DNA of 64,000 bases from Nannobrachium achirus (GCA_963921795.1 OY997653.1:25355773-25419772), one strand, 5' to 3'; positions 30,960-51,081 are shown, counted from the first letter of the stretch. Notes: generated from the sequence alone by a model not told the origin. Numbers and translations are program-made.

Positions 30960-32003
30960 CTTCACATTCACAATCTGTAAGACCTGTGCGATGTGTTGCA
31001 AGAGTGCGGACTCAGAGCGCTCTTACCACGTTCAGGTATTTAGACAGATATCCTGTGTTGTGTTTATAGCAAACTAAAGACAGATGTGTCCCCCCTCAAA
31101 CGCGTACTTGCCCAGTTAGGCAACCCGAAAGCAAACTCCACCTGGTCGAAAGTTTTATTCATATAAACTGCCCGGGCTGCACTTAGTGTCAACCCCTGGG
31201 AATAAGTAAGTAAGTAAGGCACTCGGGTGGCATAGTGGTAAAGTCCCTGCCCACCGGCTTTTTTGGGCGTCTGTGCGAACACAGAACACCCGTGTTCAGG
31301 GGAGGGAAGCCGCAAATACGGGCTGGAGCAGCACCTGTCAGCAGACAGTGTTTGGCAGCAGCAGTAGGATGAAGGCCCTACTGTACGTCCTCCTGGTGGG
31401 GGCTCCTCACTGAAAACAACACATTTCTGAGTTGTCACTGCTGTTGTATCCTACATACAACAGCAGTGACAACTCAGAAATGTGTTGTTTTCTGCAGCTT
31501 GGTGTACAAGTACACACCCTGGACATGGCACTAGTACTTTACTGGGAGGCATTGGGTTTTAAAGTGTTTGGTATGACCCGGTCGAGGATCGAACTCCGAC
31601 CTCCCAATCTCAGGGCAGACACTCTTAACCGCAAAGCCACTGACCCCTGGGAATAACCCACACCAACTCAGGACTCCTGAATTGGTGTAGACTAGTCCAC
31701 ACTCTTGCATCGCACAGGTCTGAAAAATAATGTGGTTTGCAGAAACGCAAATATGCCCTGTGTGGCTTGAGTTGCTATGAGGCTGCAGCCAGACACCTTT
31801 TGTACAATCTAAGCAAAGGAATTAACTTGCGTTTGTGTGTGTGTGCGTTCCAGATGATCATCCTGTGTGAAGCTCATTGTTTCAAGGTTGCAGTGAACGG
31901 CGTTCATCAACTGGAATACAAGCACCGCGTTCAGGACCTGAGTAGGATCACGGAGCTGGAGGCTTCGGGAGATGTGCAGCTGTTAGGCGTCAAACTCTGG
32001 TGA
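22859..32003 (+). CDS. lgals8: Tandem-repeat galectin, galectin-8 type, 9 coding exons
   Basis: Cytosolic or non-classically secreted beta-galactoside-binding lectin with two carbohydrate-recognition domains (CRDs). Coding exons are 22859-22897, 24304-24392, 25009-25219, 27724-27843, 28469-28519, 28789-28815, 29291-29379, 30408-30576 and 31854-32003, giving 314 aa. CRD1 (about 14-153) shows H63, N65, R67, N77, W84 and E87 in HFNPRFKR...VCN...WGKEE. CRD2 (about 180-314) shows H225, N227, R229, N238, W245 and E248. [16 protein letters not shown] is characteristic of galectin-8. The linker is encoded by a 51-nt and a 27-nt exon, both frame-neutral, so isoforms with different linkers are possible. 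Both CRDs have an 89-nt second exon, a sign of ancient CRD duplication. The exon-7 donor is part of a 12-fold tandem array. There is no signal peptide, as expected. Confidence 0.92.
23140..23201. mobile_element. Small palindrome element (38-nt core) with palindromic flanks
   Basis: GCTAATCTACAAGC pairs with GCTTGTATCGGC between TA dinucleotides, and CTTTTGAAAA / TTTTCAAAAG continue the palindrome. It lies in galectin intron 1 beside an AGTACTT-rich repeat that recurs at 37063-38280 and 62450-62530. Confidence 0.75.
25860..25946. repeat. CA microsatellite in galectin intron 3
   Basis: A long uninterrupted (CA)n run. Further interrupted CA arrays lie at about 26461-26526. Confidence 0.97.
25950..26458. 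mobile_element. MITE with TTAACTCAT ends
   Basis: TTAACTCATTC at the left and GATGAGTTAA at the right are inverted ends. The interior is CpG-containing and noncoding. A relative with GAGTTAA ends lies at about 56866-57552. The TTAA at each outer end suggests piggyBac-type target use, but this is inference. Confidence 0.5.
29357..29915 (+). repeat. Tandem array of galectin exon-7 end plus 5' splice site (12 units)
   Basis: Eight 43-bp units start at 29357, 29400, 29443, 29486, 29529, 29572, 29615 and 29658. Four 50-bp units with an extra AGTACAG-type insertion start at 29701, 29751, 29801 and 29851. A degenerate remnant starts at 29901. Unit 1 is the real exon end (TCTACCCACACAG|GTACAG, donor at 29380). 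Each later unit repeats the last 23 coding bases and the GT donor. Confidence 0.95.
31412..31492. repeat. Perfect 38-bp inverted repeat with 5-nt loop
   Basis: The arms run from 31412 to 31449 and from 31455 to 31492 around CCTAC; I see no mismatch. The left arm begins GAAAACAACACATTTCTGAG. It sits inside a tRNA-SINE-like composite repeat in galectin intron 8. Confidence 0.9.
31573..31650 (-). mobile_element. tRNA-derived SINE head, reverse orientation
   Basis: Read on the minus strand, GTGGCTTTGCGGTTAAGAG resembles an A box and GGAGTTCGATCC is a good B box. A related partial head in + orientation (GGTGGCATAGTGGTAAAGTC) is at about 31226-31245. Both belong to a composite repeat in galectin intron 8. 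Confidence 0.6.
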
Positions 32004-32341
32004 CCCTTAACCCCTGACACCCATCCCCCCCAACCCACTGTCCCCCCAACACAGATAGAGAGGCGTTTGATGGCAGACCCCAAGTTGGTTTACGTGTCTA
32101 CTTCTTGTCATGGTACCTGATCATCACAGAGACCTTCCCAGGAGCCTCCTTTAGAACAGTGTTCTTCAGCTTCATCCTCGGCTCCATCACATAATCTGAT
32201 TTATACATACAGCAATGTTCACACCGCGATCCGTTGTGAGCTTGAAGATCGGCTATCTTTGGCCGCACGTGACACCGCCGTATGCCAGCGTATAATTTTA
32301 AGCATTGAAGATTTTTTTTAATGACGCATTACAACAACATT

Positions 32342-32681
32342 AATAAAGGTTGATGCCATAACCTGGCATTTGGAATAAAATGACATATTTCATACATTAC
32401 CATAACTTTGGGACAAAACAAATTAGTGAATGCTCTCCTACGTTTTTTTAATTTAGTAAGACACCAAGGGCTTGGGGAACCCCAGTGCTTACAGTACTGG
32501 ATGTGGTTTTCAATTAATCGTCTCAATTCCAACCTCACATCTCTGAAACTGAAGTGCACTGTTCACAATTCTATGATCCTGGAAGGTTACACTGGTCATA
32601 GTCACTGGCATGAGCTAACATGAACACATACACTTGACTACAGTATAGATCTTGAAATATAAAGGTGTAAAACCAAATAAA
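32342..32681 (+). promoter_or_regulatory. lgals8: Galectin 3' end: two AATAAA signals
   Basis: AATAAA occurs at 32342-32347 and 32676-32681, 339 and 673 bases after the stop codon. Either could be used. A half copy of the small palindrome (right arm) lies at about 32230-32258. Confidence 0.55.
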
Positions 32682-32756
32682 AGACAGTAGTATTATGCTT
32701 TATTCGTACAATTGTAACCATCGTACGACGACAAGAGTGCAAGCTGTCGTGCAAGC

Positions 32757-32815
32757 TAGCTGATCTGCAAGCTCATAACGCGTTGCATCACAATGCCTTG
32801 TGAGCTTGCAGATCG
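32757..32815. mobile_element. Small palindrome element, degenerate
   Basis: GCTGATCTGCAAGCTCATAA pairs with CTTGTGAGCTTGCAGATC. The variant bases TGCAAGC and GCTTGCA differ from the usual CTACAAGC / GCTTGTAG on both arms, so the pair is kept by matched changes. It is downstream of the galectin gene. Confidence 0.7.
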
Positions 32816-33633
32816 AAAACTTTGCAGAGCATGACACCATCTTACGATGGTGATGCATCAGGCTTTAGCTTTGCTGGAGGACTTGAACAAACAGTGAACT
32901 CCTGAGTCAATGGCAATGCAAATAGAGACTTCCACTTCCAGGCTCATTGAACTGTTCTTTTGAGGTAGATATGAGTATCTTTTGTGTGTACTGTAAATTA
33001 TGCTCATCAGTAATTATTTACTATTGACTGTTATGATGACTCAGGCTAAACTCAGGCTTGTAATGTGAAGCTATACACTATGATCCGTTAAAATGAAGGA
33101 AAGATAATTTTCTCGCACATTACTTTGTTGACATATATTGTAAGGTTGGTTCCAAGATTGTATGTTTCTTAATAACCTTGTCCTTGAAAAGTCTTCTCTC
33201 AATATCTTAAAGAAATACAGCTTTTTCATAATCTAATGTCTTAGAATGACTTAATCTTTCCCAGTAACCCACTGTGCTTTTACTGCCATGTTGAATCATT
33301 TAAAATGGGTAATGTACTATGTAGACACCCGTATTACGGCCGGGCTGCATGCGTGGGCTGTCTTGTGCGTGTGCTAAAAGCCCCTGGCTACACCAAGGAG
33401 GGAGTATACGAATGTGCGGGAGACCAGAGAGTCTGTGTACAAAACACATATGCGCACGTACAAAATAGAACCGATCCTATTTTTATCCGGGGTTCACGCT
33501 ATCCGTGCGCCTGGTGTAGCCGGCTGAATTGATATACATTGGATCTTTCAAAACGCGCGCACGCCCCGCATACGCACACGAAAGCCTTGGTGTAGCCCGG
33601 CCGTTAACATCCACATATTGGATACATACAGTA

Positions 33634-34165
33634 CAGGGTTCCCACGGTCATGAAATTCCTGGAAATATTTTGAAATTAGAAAAATATTTTTCCAGTACTG
33701 GAAAAGTTTTGGAATTGATCAAGGGTCCTGGAAGGTCCTGAAAAGAAAATAACTATGCATTGTCTTTGGTTATTGATTTTGTTAATACCTCTGAAATGAC
33801 AAATTAAACATTGGCCAAATTGTCAAATATTAGAGGCAGAAATTGTGAAAATAGCAGATCTACATGCTCACAACGCCTCGCGTTGCGAGGCGTTGTGAGC
33901 TTGTAGATCGGCTATTTTCACAATAAAACCGTGTTATACAAAATTCCTCAACTCTCTTCAAATATGATTATTTCGGGGGGTCACAGCCTGAAAAGGTTGA
34001 GAACCACTGGCATACACTACCTGTCTTTGGGCATTGCACACGGGAGTAAGCGACTTGTTATTGAGCTGAATTATTGTTATATAGTCCTGGAAATCGGGTT
34101 AAATATTCTGGAAAGGTTTTGGAAAAGTTTTGGAAATTAATTGGTAAATATGTGTGGGAATCCTG
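33634..34165. mobile_element. MITE with CAGGGTTCCCAC ends, carrying a 59-nt palindrome
   Basis: CAGGGTTCCCACGGTC at the left and GTGTGGGAATCCTG at the right are inverted ends. A very similar copy lies at 60376-60932. Both contain the small palindrome at the same internal position. Confidence 0.75.
33842..33924. mobile_element. Intact 59-nt TA palindrome element with palindromic flanks
   Basis: The core is 33854-33912 (59 nt) between TA and TA. The arms are GCAGATCTACATGCTCAC and GTGAGCTTGTAGATCGGC, and the inner ACGCCTCGC/GCGAGGCGT also pairs. Outside the TA, ATTGTGAAAA and TTTTCACAAT continue the palindrome. Confidence 0.85.
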
Positions 34166-35942
34166 TACATAGCCGTACAACTCAAAACTACTGTATGTGC
34201 TCTCATATCTTGTACGCAAGTAGTAGTAGTTGAAGCTGTTCAGATGTCAGTTGCTTATCAGACAGAGTTTTTTGTCTTCGTTCAGGGAATGTGGGTGTTC
34301 ATATAGGGATTCTAATCTCTTGACCAAAGAGTGCATCGTATTCAGGGTTAAAGGCTTGTGGTTGATGCAACACAAATATTGTATTTTTAGCTGTATTTTC
34401 ACACAGACATAATTAAAACATTATCTGATCTCATAAAATGTCAGATAAAATAAGATTCTATTATATTGATCCCCGGGAAGGAGAAAGGATTGTGTATTAT
34501 TGGTTATTAGGTTAAGTTTGTTTTGCACTGATGATTGTGACTGGTTGTCATATTCTGTGTGAGTTTGTCTAGCTATACTTATGGGGACTAAACGCATGTT
34601 CACTCTGACATTGTGGGGACAAGTAAGTCCCCACAACGGTTAGGTATAGGGATAGAGGTTAGGGTAAGGCCACAGGACTTGCATAAAAATGAATGGAAGT
34701 CTATGTAATGTCCCCACAGGTGATGTAAATACAGTATATATATATTGTGTGTGTGTGTGTGTGTGTGCGTGTGCGCACGCGTGTGCGTGTATACACACAC
34801 ACACACAGTATATATAGTTTGGGCATGTCATTACAGGCAAAAATCTTCGAACTGTTTCCAAAGAACTAACTGATCTACAAAATATGTAAACAGAGGCAGA
34901 ACAACCATGTGCTATCAGGAAATAAGACGGCAGAATAACTGGTTTGACTATAGCAATAGAATTATAATAGTTTAAAAACCTACTGTTTGCATGTTAATAC
35001 AGTATGGATTCATACAAGTTAATGACTTAGGGCGACTAAAACATTAAACGCAGTTCTATACCTAAGTAACCCATTGAAGCAGTAAGTCTTTACAATACAA
35101 ACTATCCAATGCTCTACTATGCAAATACTCATAAATCTACCAGAGACTTAATATAATTTTGTTGTTGCTGTTTTATTTATGATCAATGTCATTTCTCACC
35201 CTAGAACAAATGTAAGCTGCTCTGTCCTGTATGCTTAACAGCAGGAAACTGACAAACTAACAAACAAACAAACAATAAAAAACGATTTAGTGTTACACCT
35301 ACCGTATATGCCGTTGTTGCTTTTGTTTGAACAGTGTCCTAGTATTGTAAAATATCATAGTATGGCAACTTTAATCATTCATTCACAACAATATTCATTC
35401 TTTATCTGTAATCTTATATCTTTGCCAGAAGATGTCACTCTAATGCATGTGTTATTAGCTGGTTCCCATTCACAACTCAATTCTGTCTCACACACAAACA
35501 CACACCCATACCTCATCTTTTACTGATTTAGGATCCACTAATTAATTTGCTGTCGTATTCACGTTATTCCTGGCCCCGCCCCCGGCTTCCTGTTCATATC
35601 CTGAAAGAGCCGGAGGCTGAAAAAGCTGGCCTGAAAAACATCATTTGGTTTCCTGTTGTCCTTGCATTAAAGTGTCAGTAGTTGGCGTTCTGGGCTCTGT
35701 ATGTACCTGGGTTGCCATTACTGCTTATAATAAGCAATTAGTGTCTTTTAAAAAAATAGTATAGTTGCTTATTGGGCTTACTTTCTAATATTTTTTTAAA
35801 CCAGTGGTTCCCAAATCTTTTCATATCAAGGACCCCAGAATAACATATTTGTCGACAGTCGCAGACCCCCATCTGAAGATATGTGGTGCCAGGGACCGCC
35901 ACACAGATTTACGTTGTTAAAATGTTATTTTGTTTCCCTCAA

Positions 35943-36024
35943 TAGTTTTTAAATAGCAAATATACAAGCTCACAATATGTCGCAATGTGACACATTGTGA
36001 GCTTGCTGATCTGCTATTTTCAAA
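35943..36024. mobile_element. Small palindrome element inside a hAT-like repeat
   Basis: TAGCAAATATACAAGCTCAC and GTGAGCTTGCTGATCTGCTA face each other. The enclosing repeat starts CAGTGGTTCCCAAATC at about 35804 and resembles the 5133 element. Confidence 0.65.
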
Positions 36025-36211
36025 TGTAAATGTAAAGTAGTATAGCCTAGTTGCTTCTGTTGGGCTTATTTCTTTGGCAAAATCTGGCAACAGACAATTC
36101 CATGTCACTTCCTTACTTGGGTGGAAGTGAAAAGATGTTTTGCCCTCTGTAAAAGAAAATGGCAGCCTCCATAGAGAGGGCCAGGAATAACGTGAATAGA
36201 TAAGAGTAGGG

Positions 36212-36365
<154 letters not shown>

Positions 36366-36539
36366 CACGGTTAGATAGAGAAACTGTTAGATCGAGAAAC
36401 GGAGCGCTCGTCGTGCGGCGCGGGGCGGAACAAGCGGTCGCTTTGATCCACAACAAAGGCAACAACAACGTAGCGTCGGCCCACGGAGGTTACGCAAACG
36501 AGTGACGTCAGCGCCTACACTAGTGAATGGCTGTTGCGT

Positions 36540-36888
36540 GATTATGGATCCCACTGGGAAAGATGGATAACCACGCCCCGGACTCATTTTTGAAGCTTGT
36601 GATTGGCTGAACCGGACGTAGGGAGCGCTCCGTTGTAGTCTCTTGGACTGCGCAAGGTGCACCAAAACCCAATTATCATTGCGTTTATCGTGCGCTTGCC
36701 CAGGCCTTACAGCCTGGGCATAAATATAACGATTGCATTCACCACGGCTTCGTAACTCGCGCGGCGCTCCGCCGGCCGCGCGGCCCTGGCCCGCGGCCTT
36801 CGCGCCGCTTGCAATGTCGTGGACAATAACTGTGAAAACGAGTGCTCTATGCCGTTTCCATCCATCTTTCCCAGTGGGATCCATAATC
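36540..36888. repeat. 28-bp inverted repeats around a CpG-rich core
   Basis: GATTATGGATCCCACTGGGA at 36540 is matched by its complement ending at 36888; the pairing covers about 28 bp. The core holds a very CpG-rich stretch (about 36750-36825). It may be a MITE. No target duplication is obvious. Confidence 0.6.
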
Positions 36889-37015
36889 AGGCATGGCTGT
36901 TGCATGGGCTGTTGTCGCCATCTGGTGGTGATTGGTGTGTGGTGAACTACAAAACAAGCGCTCTTACCACAATCTAACTGAGTTACCCAAACTGACTGTA
37001 ACATATATATACATA

Positions 37016-37053
<38 letters not shown>

Positions 37054-37062
37054 TGTGTATGT

Positions 37063-38280
<1,218 letters not shown>

Positions 38281-39168
38281 AACAGCTGTTCCCGCAATGC
38301 AGCTTCAGTGAATGGAGCCCCATGGCCATATGGTATGTCACCCTTTATGTGGGAAACTAATTAGTACTATTACACCAGCATGCTGCTTACTAGTTTGTGT
38401 TTATTTACATAGGGAGGGACAGATCTGAATATATCGTCACATTGAATGACAGTATGTATAATTGACGTTAACTTAAAATACCGGTCATTATTCCAGCAAA
38501 GAGTCTGCCCAGCTCCTCATTCAAGCCTCAGTCAGCTCCAGGCTTGACTATTGCAACTCTTTCCTCTCTGGCTTACTGTCATGCTCTCTCAAAACTCTAC
38601 AACTGATCCAGAATGCCATGGCAGAATCAGAATAAGCTTAATTTATTGTCACATCACATGTTAACGGGTGTAAAAAGGTGACATTTGGTTTTGCGCAAGC
38701 CGCAAACTCTACATCGTTTTTGTTATTTCCATAAGAAACAAGTAAAGAAGAGGGAGCCAGGGGGAAGATAATGATAATAATGGATTGCATTTTATAGCGC
38801 TTTTCTAAGCAAGTTGCGAACTCAAAGCGCTTTACAATGGTCCATTCATTCATACATTGGGAAGTGAAGATAGATCAATAAAGAAGACACATTAAAAACA
38901 AAAAAACTTGGGCACACCTTCTCTTCAACCTCTCTAAACTTTCAACTCATGCATTCACTTCAAACTGGCTTCCAGTACAAAACATTGGTGATACCTATCA
39001 GGTGACATCTTCTGTCTTCTACACAGAACTATAGTGTCTTCTATTTACACTCTTCTCCTTCCTGGCTCCCAAGCTGCAGAAGAATGTTTAGATAGCATGC
39101 ATGTTCACTTTTATTTCACCAATTAGAAGCTATCCCAATGTATGTATGAGAATGTATAACAATGACTA

Positions 39169-39439
39169 TTAAAGGAGTAGTTCACCCCCAAAATGATTTT
39201 TTTTTTCTATTGATTACTCATGCCATGGAGAGTAGAGTTCAATAATACTTTTTGGTTTTTGTCACATTCCTAAGACAAAAATGTGATAACAATAAATTTA
39301 CCCCCATTGATTCCGGATGGGGACGAATCAAATTGTTGTCTTAGGAATGTGACAAAAACCAAAAAATATTATTCTACTCTCCATGGCATGAGTAATCAAT
39401 AGAAAGAAAAGTCATTTTGGGGGTGAACTACTCCTTTAA
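39169..39439. mobile_element. Foldback MITE with TTAA flanks
   Basis: The long arms begin AGGAGTAGTTCACCCCCAAA and end with the complement (GTGAACTACTCCT); pairing continues for about 110 bases per arm around a short centre. TTAA abuts both ends (39169-39172 and 39436-39439), which fits piggyBac-type target duplication. Confidence 0.8.
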
Positions 39440-40652
39440 GAATGTCAGATCATAGGTTTCAATCTCTCCAATGTTACCTCCCCACCCACAGTTGTAGAAT
39501 TCTGTATAAAATCTAATATAAAACGTATCAGTTTGGGGCTCTTTGACATGAAAATGTTTGATAACCACTGCATTATGTAACTGGTAGTCTGATGATTGTC
39601 TGTAGTACTTTAGACATGTTGGCCCTATGATAAGTAAAGCGAACCTTCTCCAGGCCTCTAGAGTTACAGGGAGCTCCTGGACTTGTACTGAACAGCTTGC
39701 ATTGCATAATCTGTAGTCAGTGAAACACACTGCCATCCCCTGGGCATATGAGGCCACAAACACCCATGGTTTTCTGGTGTATTCTTGTGACTCCTGTTCG
39801 AACACAGTGGACTGTGTGATCACCTATCGTTTTATAGATTTCATGATAGCATTGTGTGTTATTGATGACTTTTGAAATGATATTATAAGAAACAATTTAA
39901 CAAGAACTAAGCACCCCCCCTGCTCAAAATACAGCTGTCACGTTTCTGTTCAAGATGTTATAAGCATTATGTTGAGTACCTCATGTTCTGTAATTACAGT
40001 CATAATACTGTAATAATAATTACTGTAATTCCCAATTATATTTGCCAAACATCTATAGGGTTTAACTGCTTAAATCCTAGTATTGCTCTGGGTCCCCCAG
40101 GGGTCTGTACTTGGCACCCTCCTTTTTTCCCTCTAGATAAAATCCCTTTGACAAAAAAATTGCCGATCTACAAGTTTGTAGATCTGCTATTTCCTATTTG
40201 CCTCTTTTCGTCAAATGTTCCCCTATTACAACATGCCCAGACACTCCAGAGTAGACACTAGGGTTCATATGGCTGACACTGTGTTGTGACATATGCCTCA
40301 GAAACACGTGAATGTGTGAGATTCACCACAATCTCAGCATCCCCCTCAGAAAAGACCCATTATCTCTCTGTGTTAAGGTGTCGCAGTCCTGTGTCAGCCC
40401 AGGTGGGGGGCAGCAGCCATGGAAGAAAGTGATTGGAAAGGCTGCATATAGACAGCTGTGATAAGAGTAGGGAGGAGGGTGGGCCGCCATGCTGCAAGCT
40501 ATCAGGAAGAGTCCTGTCTCTTGAGTGACAGGCACCCCTTGTGACCATACAACCTTACAAGGGCACATGAAATGCATCCCCCCTCACCCACCCACCCTCC
40601 CAGCCACCCCCACTGCCACGGCCAATACTCCAGTGTTGCGGGCAGCCATTTG

Positions 40653-40703
40653 TTCTGGAAGTTTCAGAAGGGGTTCTTCTAGAAACCACTCCCAGAGTAT
40701 AAA
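40653..40703 (+). promoter_or_regulatory. hsp90aa1.1: hsp90aa1.1 heat-shock promoter: HSEs and TATA box
   Basis: TTCTGGAAGTTTC (40653-40665) gives three alternating TTC/GAA units at the correct 5-bp pitch, and TTCTAGAA (40677-40684) gives two more. TATAAA follows at 40698-40703. This is the arrangement of a heat-inducible HSF1 target. A noncoding first exon would start about 25-30 bases after the TATA box and end at 40826 (TCAAG|GTACGTC). Confidence 0.85.
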
Positions 40704-41776
40704 GAGGTGGAGGCGTGCCACACGTTCGCCATTGACTACTAGACTACTACTTGGAGGATTACCATCCAAGAGGGAGGAACACAGACACAGCAAGGCCTAC
40801 AAGAAGAGCACACTTCAAGAATCAAGGTACGTCAGTTCAATGTGAGATTGGGTTTTCTCAACTGAAGTGTATGATGAGTCAGGTCAGGTCATTTGAAAGT
40901 TAAATACAAATTTAGTGGAGGAACATACTGTACTGCGTTCTGAAACTGTTGAAACTGTTGGTATAAGTGAAGCATAACTCGTTCCAGGCAACACACGCCT
41001 ACAGAAATGAATAGATCATATTGGTTATCCAGGAGAGATATGGTGTTTCTACTGTGAATGTCTTTGTTAGAGAGAGTGGCATGGAAGAAAGCAGCACATG
41101 GCAAAGAGCACGGGCCCTCATGAGAGGAGACATGACAGACAGCAGGAATGACATTCGAGAGTGACAGAGTCATACATCTCATGGGTTGAATATAACAAGA
41201 CAATCACAGGAACAGTACAAGAAAGAATGGATTTATTTATGATAAAGTACTAAATTGAACTTTAACAATTAATTATGAATTATTGTACATACACACACCA
41301 GACTAAACTATGACAAAAATATCTATATCTTTACACCATTTTACTTTATTCTTCGATTTATACATAAATATATACCTTATCTCCAGTTGAATGGTTACAT
41401 TATTAGATTTCTCCAGTCTGCCAGTCTGCCTGCTGAGTGTCAAATGACACTGGGCAGCTGTTGGCAGCCTGGTGTGACACGTAACAGAAACTCCACCTCT
41501 TTTTAAATGGTGAAGCTTTGATTGACAGATGGAGCCTGTGCAACAGGCCACTCACTGATTATCTAGTGCCGTATCAGCTGTTCCCCCACCACAAGGCTAC
41601 TAGTCTGCTTGTAATGGCCATGAGGCTGCTGCAGTGAGGGAGAAGTTTGCAACAAATTCAAGTTCTCCTTTCTGAGATTTTTTATTATTATTTTTTTGTT
41701 TATTTTTGACAGTCATTTTTCAACATTTAGCCAGTAGTAACCACTCTCCAAATCAACTTCTCTAATTCGATCATAA

Positions 41777-49096
<7,320 letters not shown>

Positions 49097-49447
49097 AGAT
49101 ATCAACTGTTTTTTTTCCTTTGTACTTTAACTTAATTTTTTTAAGTTATATTTTTCTTTTTCCAAATATGTTTTTTTTTTTTAAAGCTGTCTATTGATGC
49201 CTACTAGCCTAGGCGTCAATAGACGCCTGTTAATATCTGTAAATATTACTAGGCATCTCCAAGTAATATTAACAGATTGGTTATGTCTGACTTTGTGATA
49301 CAAATGCCCCTACCATAGTACCGTAAACATCCGCTGGAACTGAATAGTCTAAAACTCTTTTCTAGAAATATCAAGTCAACAGGAATTTGAATTACCTGCA
49401 TTGTTTTTGTAGCAGTTACATGTTTTTTGTGAAAACTACAGATTTGT

Positions 49448-49453
49448 AATAAA
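49448..49453 (+). promoter_or_regulatory. hsp90aa1.1: Polyadenylation signal for hsp90aa1.1
   Basis: AATAAA lies about 350 bases after the stop codon, with TCTCTTGTTTTC downstream. Positions 49460-49850 hold nothing else I recognise. Confidence 0.7.
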
Positions 49454-49942
49454 ACGTTAAGAAGAAATGTCATAGATGCTCTCTCTTGTTTTCTTTAGCT
49501 TATTATTTCTCATAATGTTTGCATGATGCAGCTGCCTGGTTTGCTTGACAGCTAGATGATAGGACCTTTCTAGTTAATCTGGTTTCCTAAAAACATATTT
49601 GTTCTGGAACTTTCAAGTGAAGTCACTGTGGTGTTTAAGGTCACACTGACTGCAGTAGTCTCTGGCATAGCCTGAATGGTCATCATACCAGCAAATCAAA
49701 GCTCTTTTGTTTAGTTTAGTTCCCTCGTTACAAACTTGATTCCCATCTGTTTTTATAAGTAGCCTATACTATGTTTGTTAAACATTAGATTAGACTTTCG
49801 TTTCGGTTGTAAAATCATCTCATGGTCTCTCCCCTGACAACCCATATGATATGATTGACAACCGCAGCTGGCCTATCACGGTCCGTCACAGACTCGAGCG
49901 GCTCGACACCGTCCTACGACCGAAGCGTAGAGCTTCAGTCAG

Positions 49943-50068
49943 GTGGTGGGGGTGGGTGCTCGTACTGATTAACAGGGTGGTCGGCCTATCAACATGCAGA
50001 ACAAAGTGGTGGGGGTGGGTGATCGCACTGATTGACAGGGCGGCGGGCCTATCGACGTGCAGAACAAG
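49943..50068 (+). repeat. 63-bp tandem duplication upstream of hsp90aa1.2
   Basis: Units at 49943-50005 and 50006-50068 both start GTGGTGGGGGTGGGTG and end TGCAGAACAA with a handful of differences. They directly abut the heat-shock elements. Confidence 0.9.
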
Positions 50069-50069
50069 G

Positions 50070-50165
50070 GAACATTCCAGATGGTTCTCAGGCTGGCTCC
50101 TACGCCGGGTTAGATGGTTCTGGAAGCGGGGGATTTTCTCGAACAGTCCGTCGGAGGGATAAAAG
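50070..50165 (+). promoter_or_regulatory. hsp90aa1.2: hsp90aa1.2 heat-shock promoter: HSE clusters and TATA-like box
   Basis: GAACATTCCAGATGGTTC (50070-50087) gives four units at the HSE pitch with one imperfect unit. GATGGTTCTGGAA (50113-50125) and TTCTCGAACAGTC (50136-50148) add three each. GATAAAAG at 50158-50165 is a TATA-like box. A noncoding exon of roughly 85 bases would end at 50273 (AACAAG|GTAAATG). Confidence 0.85.
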
Positions 50166-51081
50166 CCACGGTGCTCAAAGCCGAGCCAGCATCTCTCCTA
50201 CCCGGCTGTCTGTGAGCGACGGACCGCCGCCAAACATTCCCAACGGAGCTCGACCAATTTATTGACGAACAAGGTAAATGAATGGATAATATTATGCCAA
50301 GATAATATATTGTTTTTTGTTTGTTTTTGATGTGTTTCTTATTTTATTTCGTAATTAAACAAACCTTCTATAAATGTTGTCTTTGGTAATTCTTTGTGTT
50401 TGACAACTACTGAGCTTGAGGCAATCTTTATTTATTCGACATTGACATACATTTTATAATAGTTTGTCGATTAATAATGTCCTTAACATTTATTGTGAGG
50501 GGGAAAACTCTCACTGAGCATTTTTGAAACCCTATAAACGTCCATTAACTAAACTTATGTTTGGTGTTTTAATTATATGGCACACTAGTCTTGTGAGTTG
50601 TGCAGCCATGTCATTATTAAGTCTTTAATTACTAGGAATTTAAAGCAGGCTGCAGCCACATGGACATGCATACTTGCCAACCAGGATTTAAGAGTCCCAA
50701 CTAACGTTAATCTGCTGCCTCTTTGGCTTATAATTAAAATGTAGGCTAATAAATTCCAATTAAAAGTCCTAATAAAGAACACTGGCCATCTTCTATTTAA
50801 ATTTGGCTCTAAATGATGAGTTGCTGTGGTTTTCCTGGGCTTTGAGCTTTCCTTTTCATTGGCTGCTGGAGAGTGCTGGTAGCTTCTAGAAACTTGTCAT
50901 TTGCGGATGGAGCCACTAGGGGGAGTAGTCCACTGACCTGAGAATGTTGTAATGTTGCTGAATGCACCTGACCTTAACAGCCATGTGCTCTGGAATTAAG
51001 GCTGATTGTGATTAACCCAAATGAGACCCCACACCATTATTTCAGTTAACTTCAATGAATGAATGGCTGCTGTCACCATGC

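Noticed and set aside
33305-33532. 75-codon ORF (MGNVLCRHPYYGR...) in intergenic DNA
   Set aside because: No initiation context, splice partners or recognisable motif; the surrounding sequence looks like a noncoding dispersed repeat.
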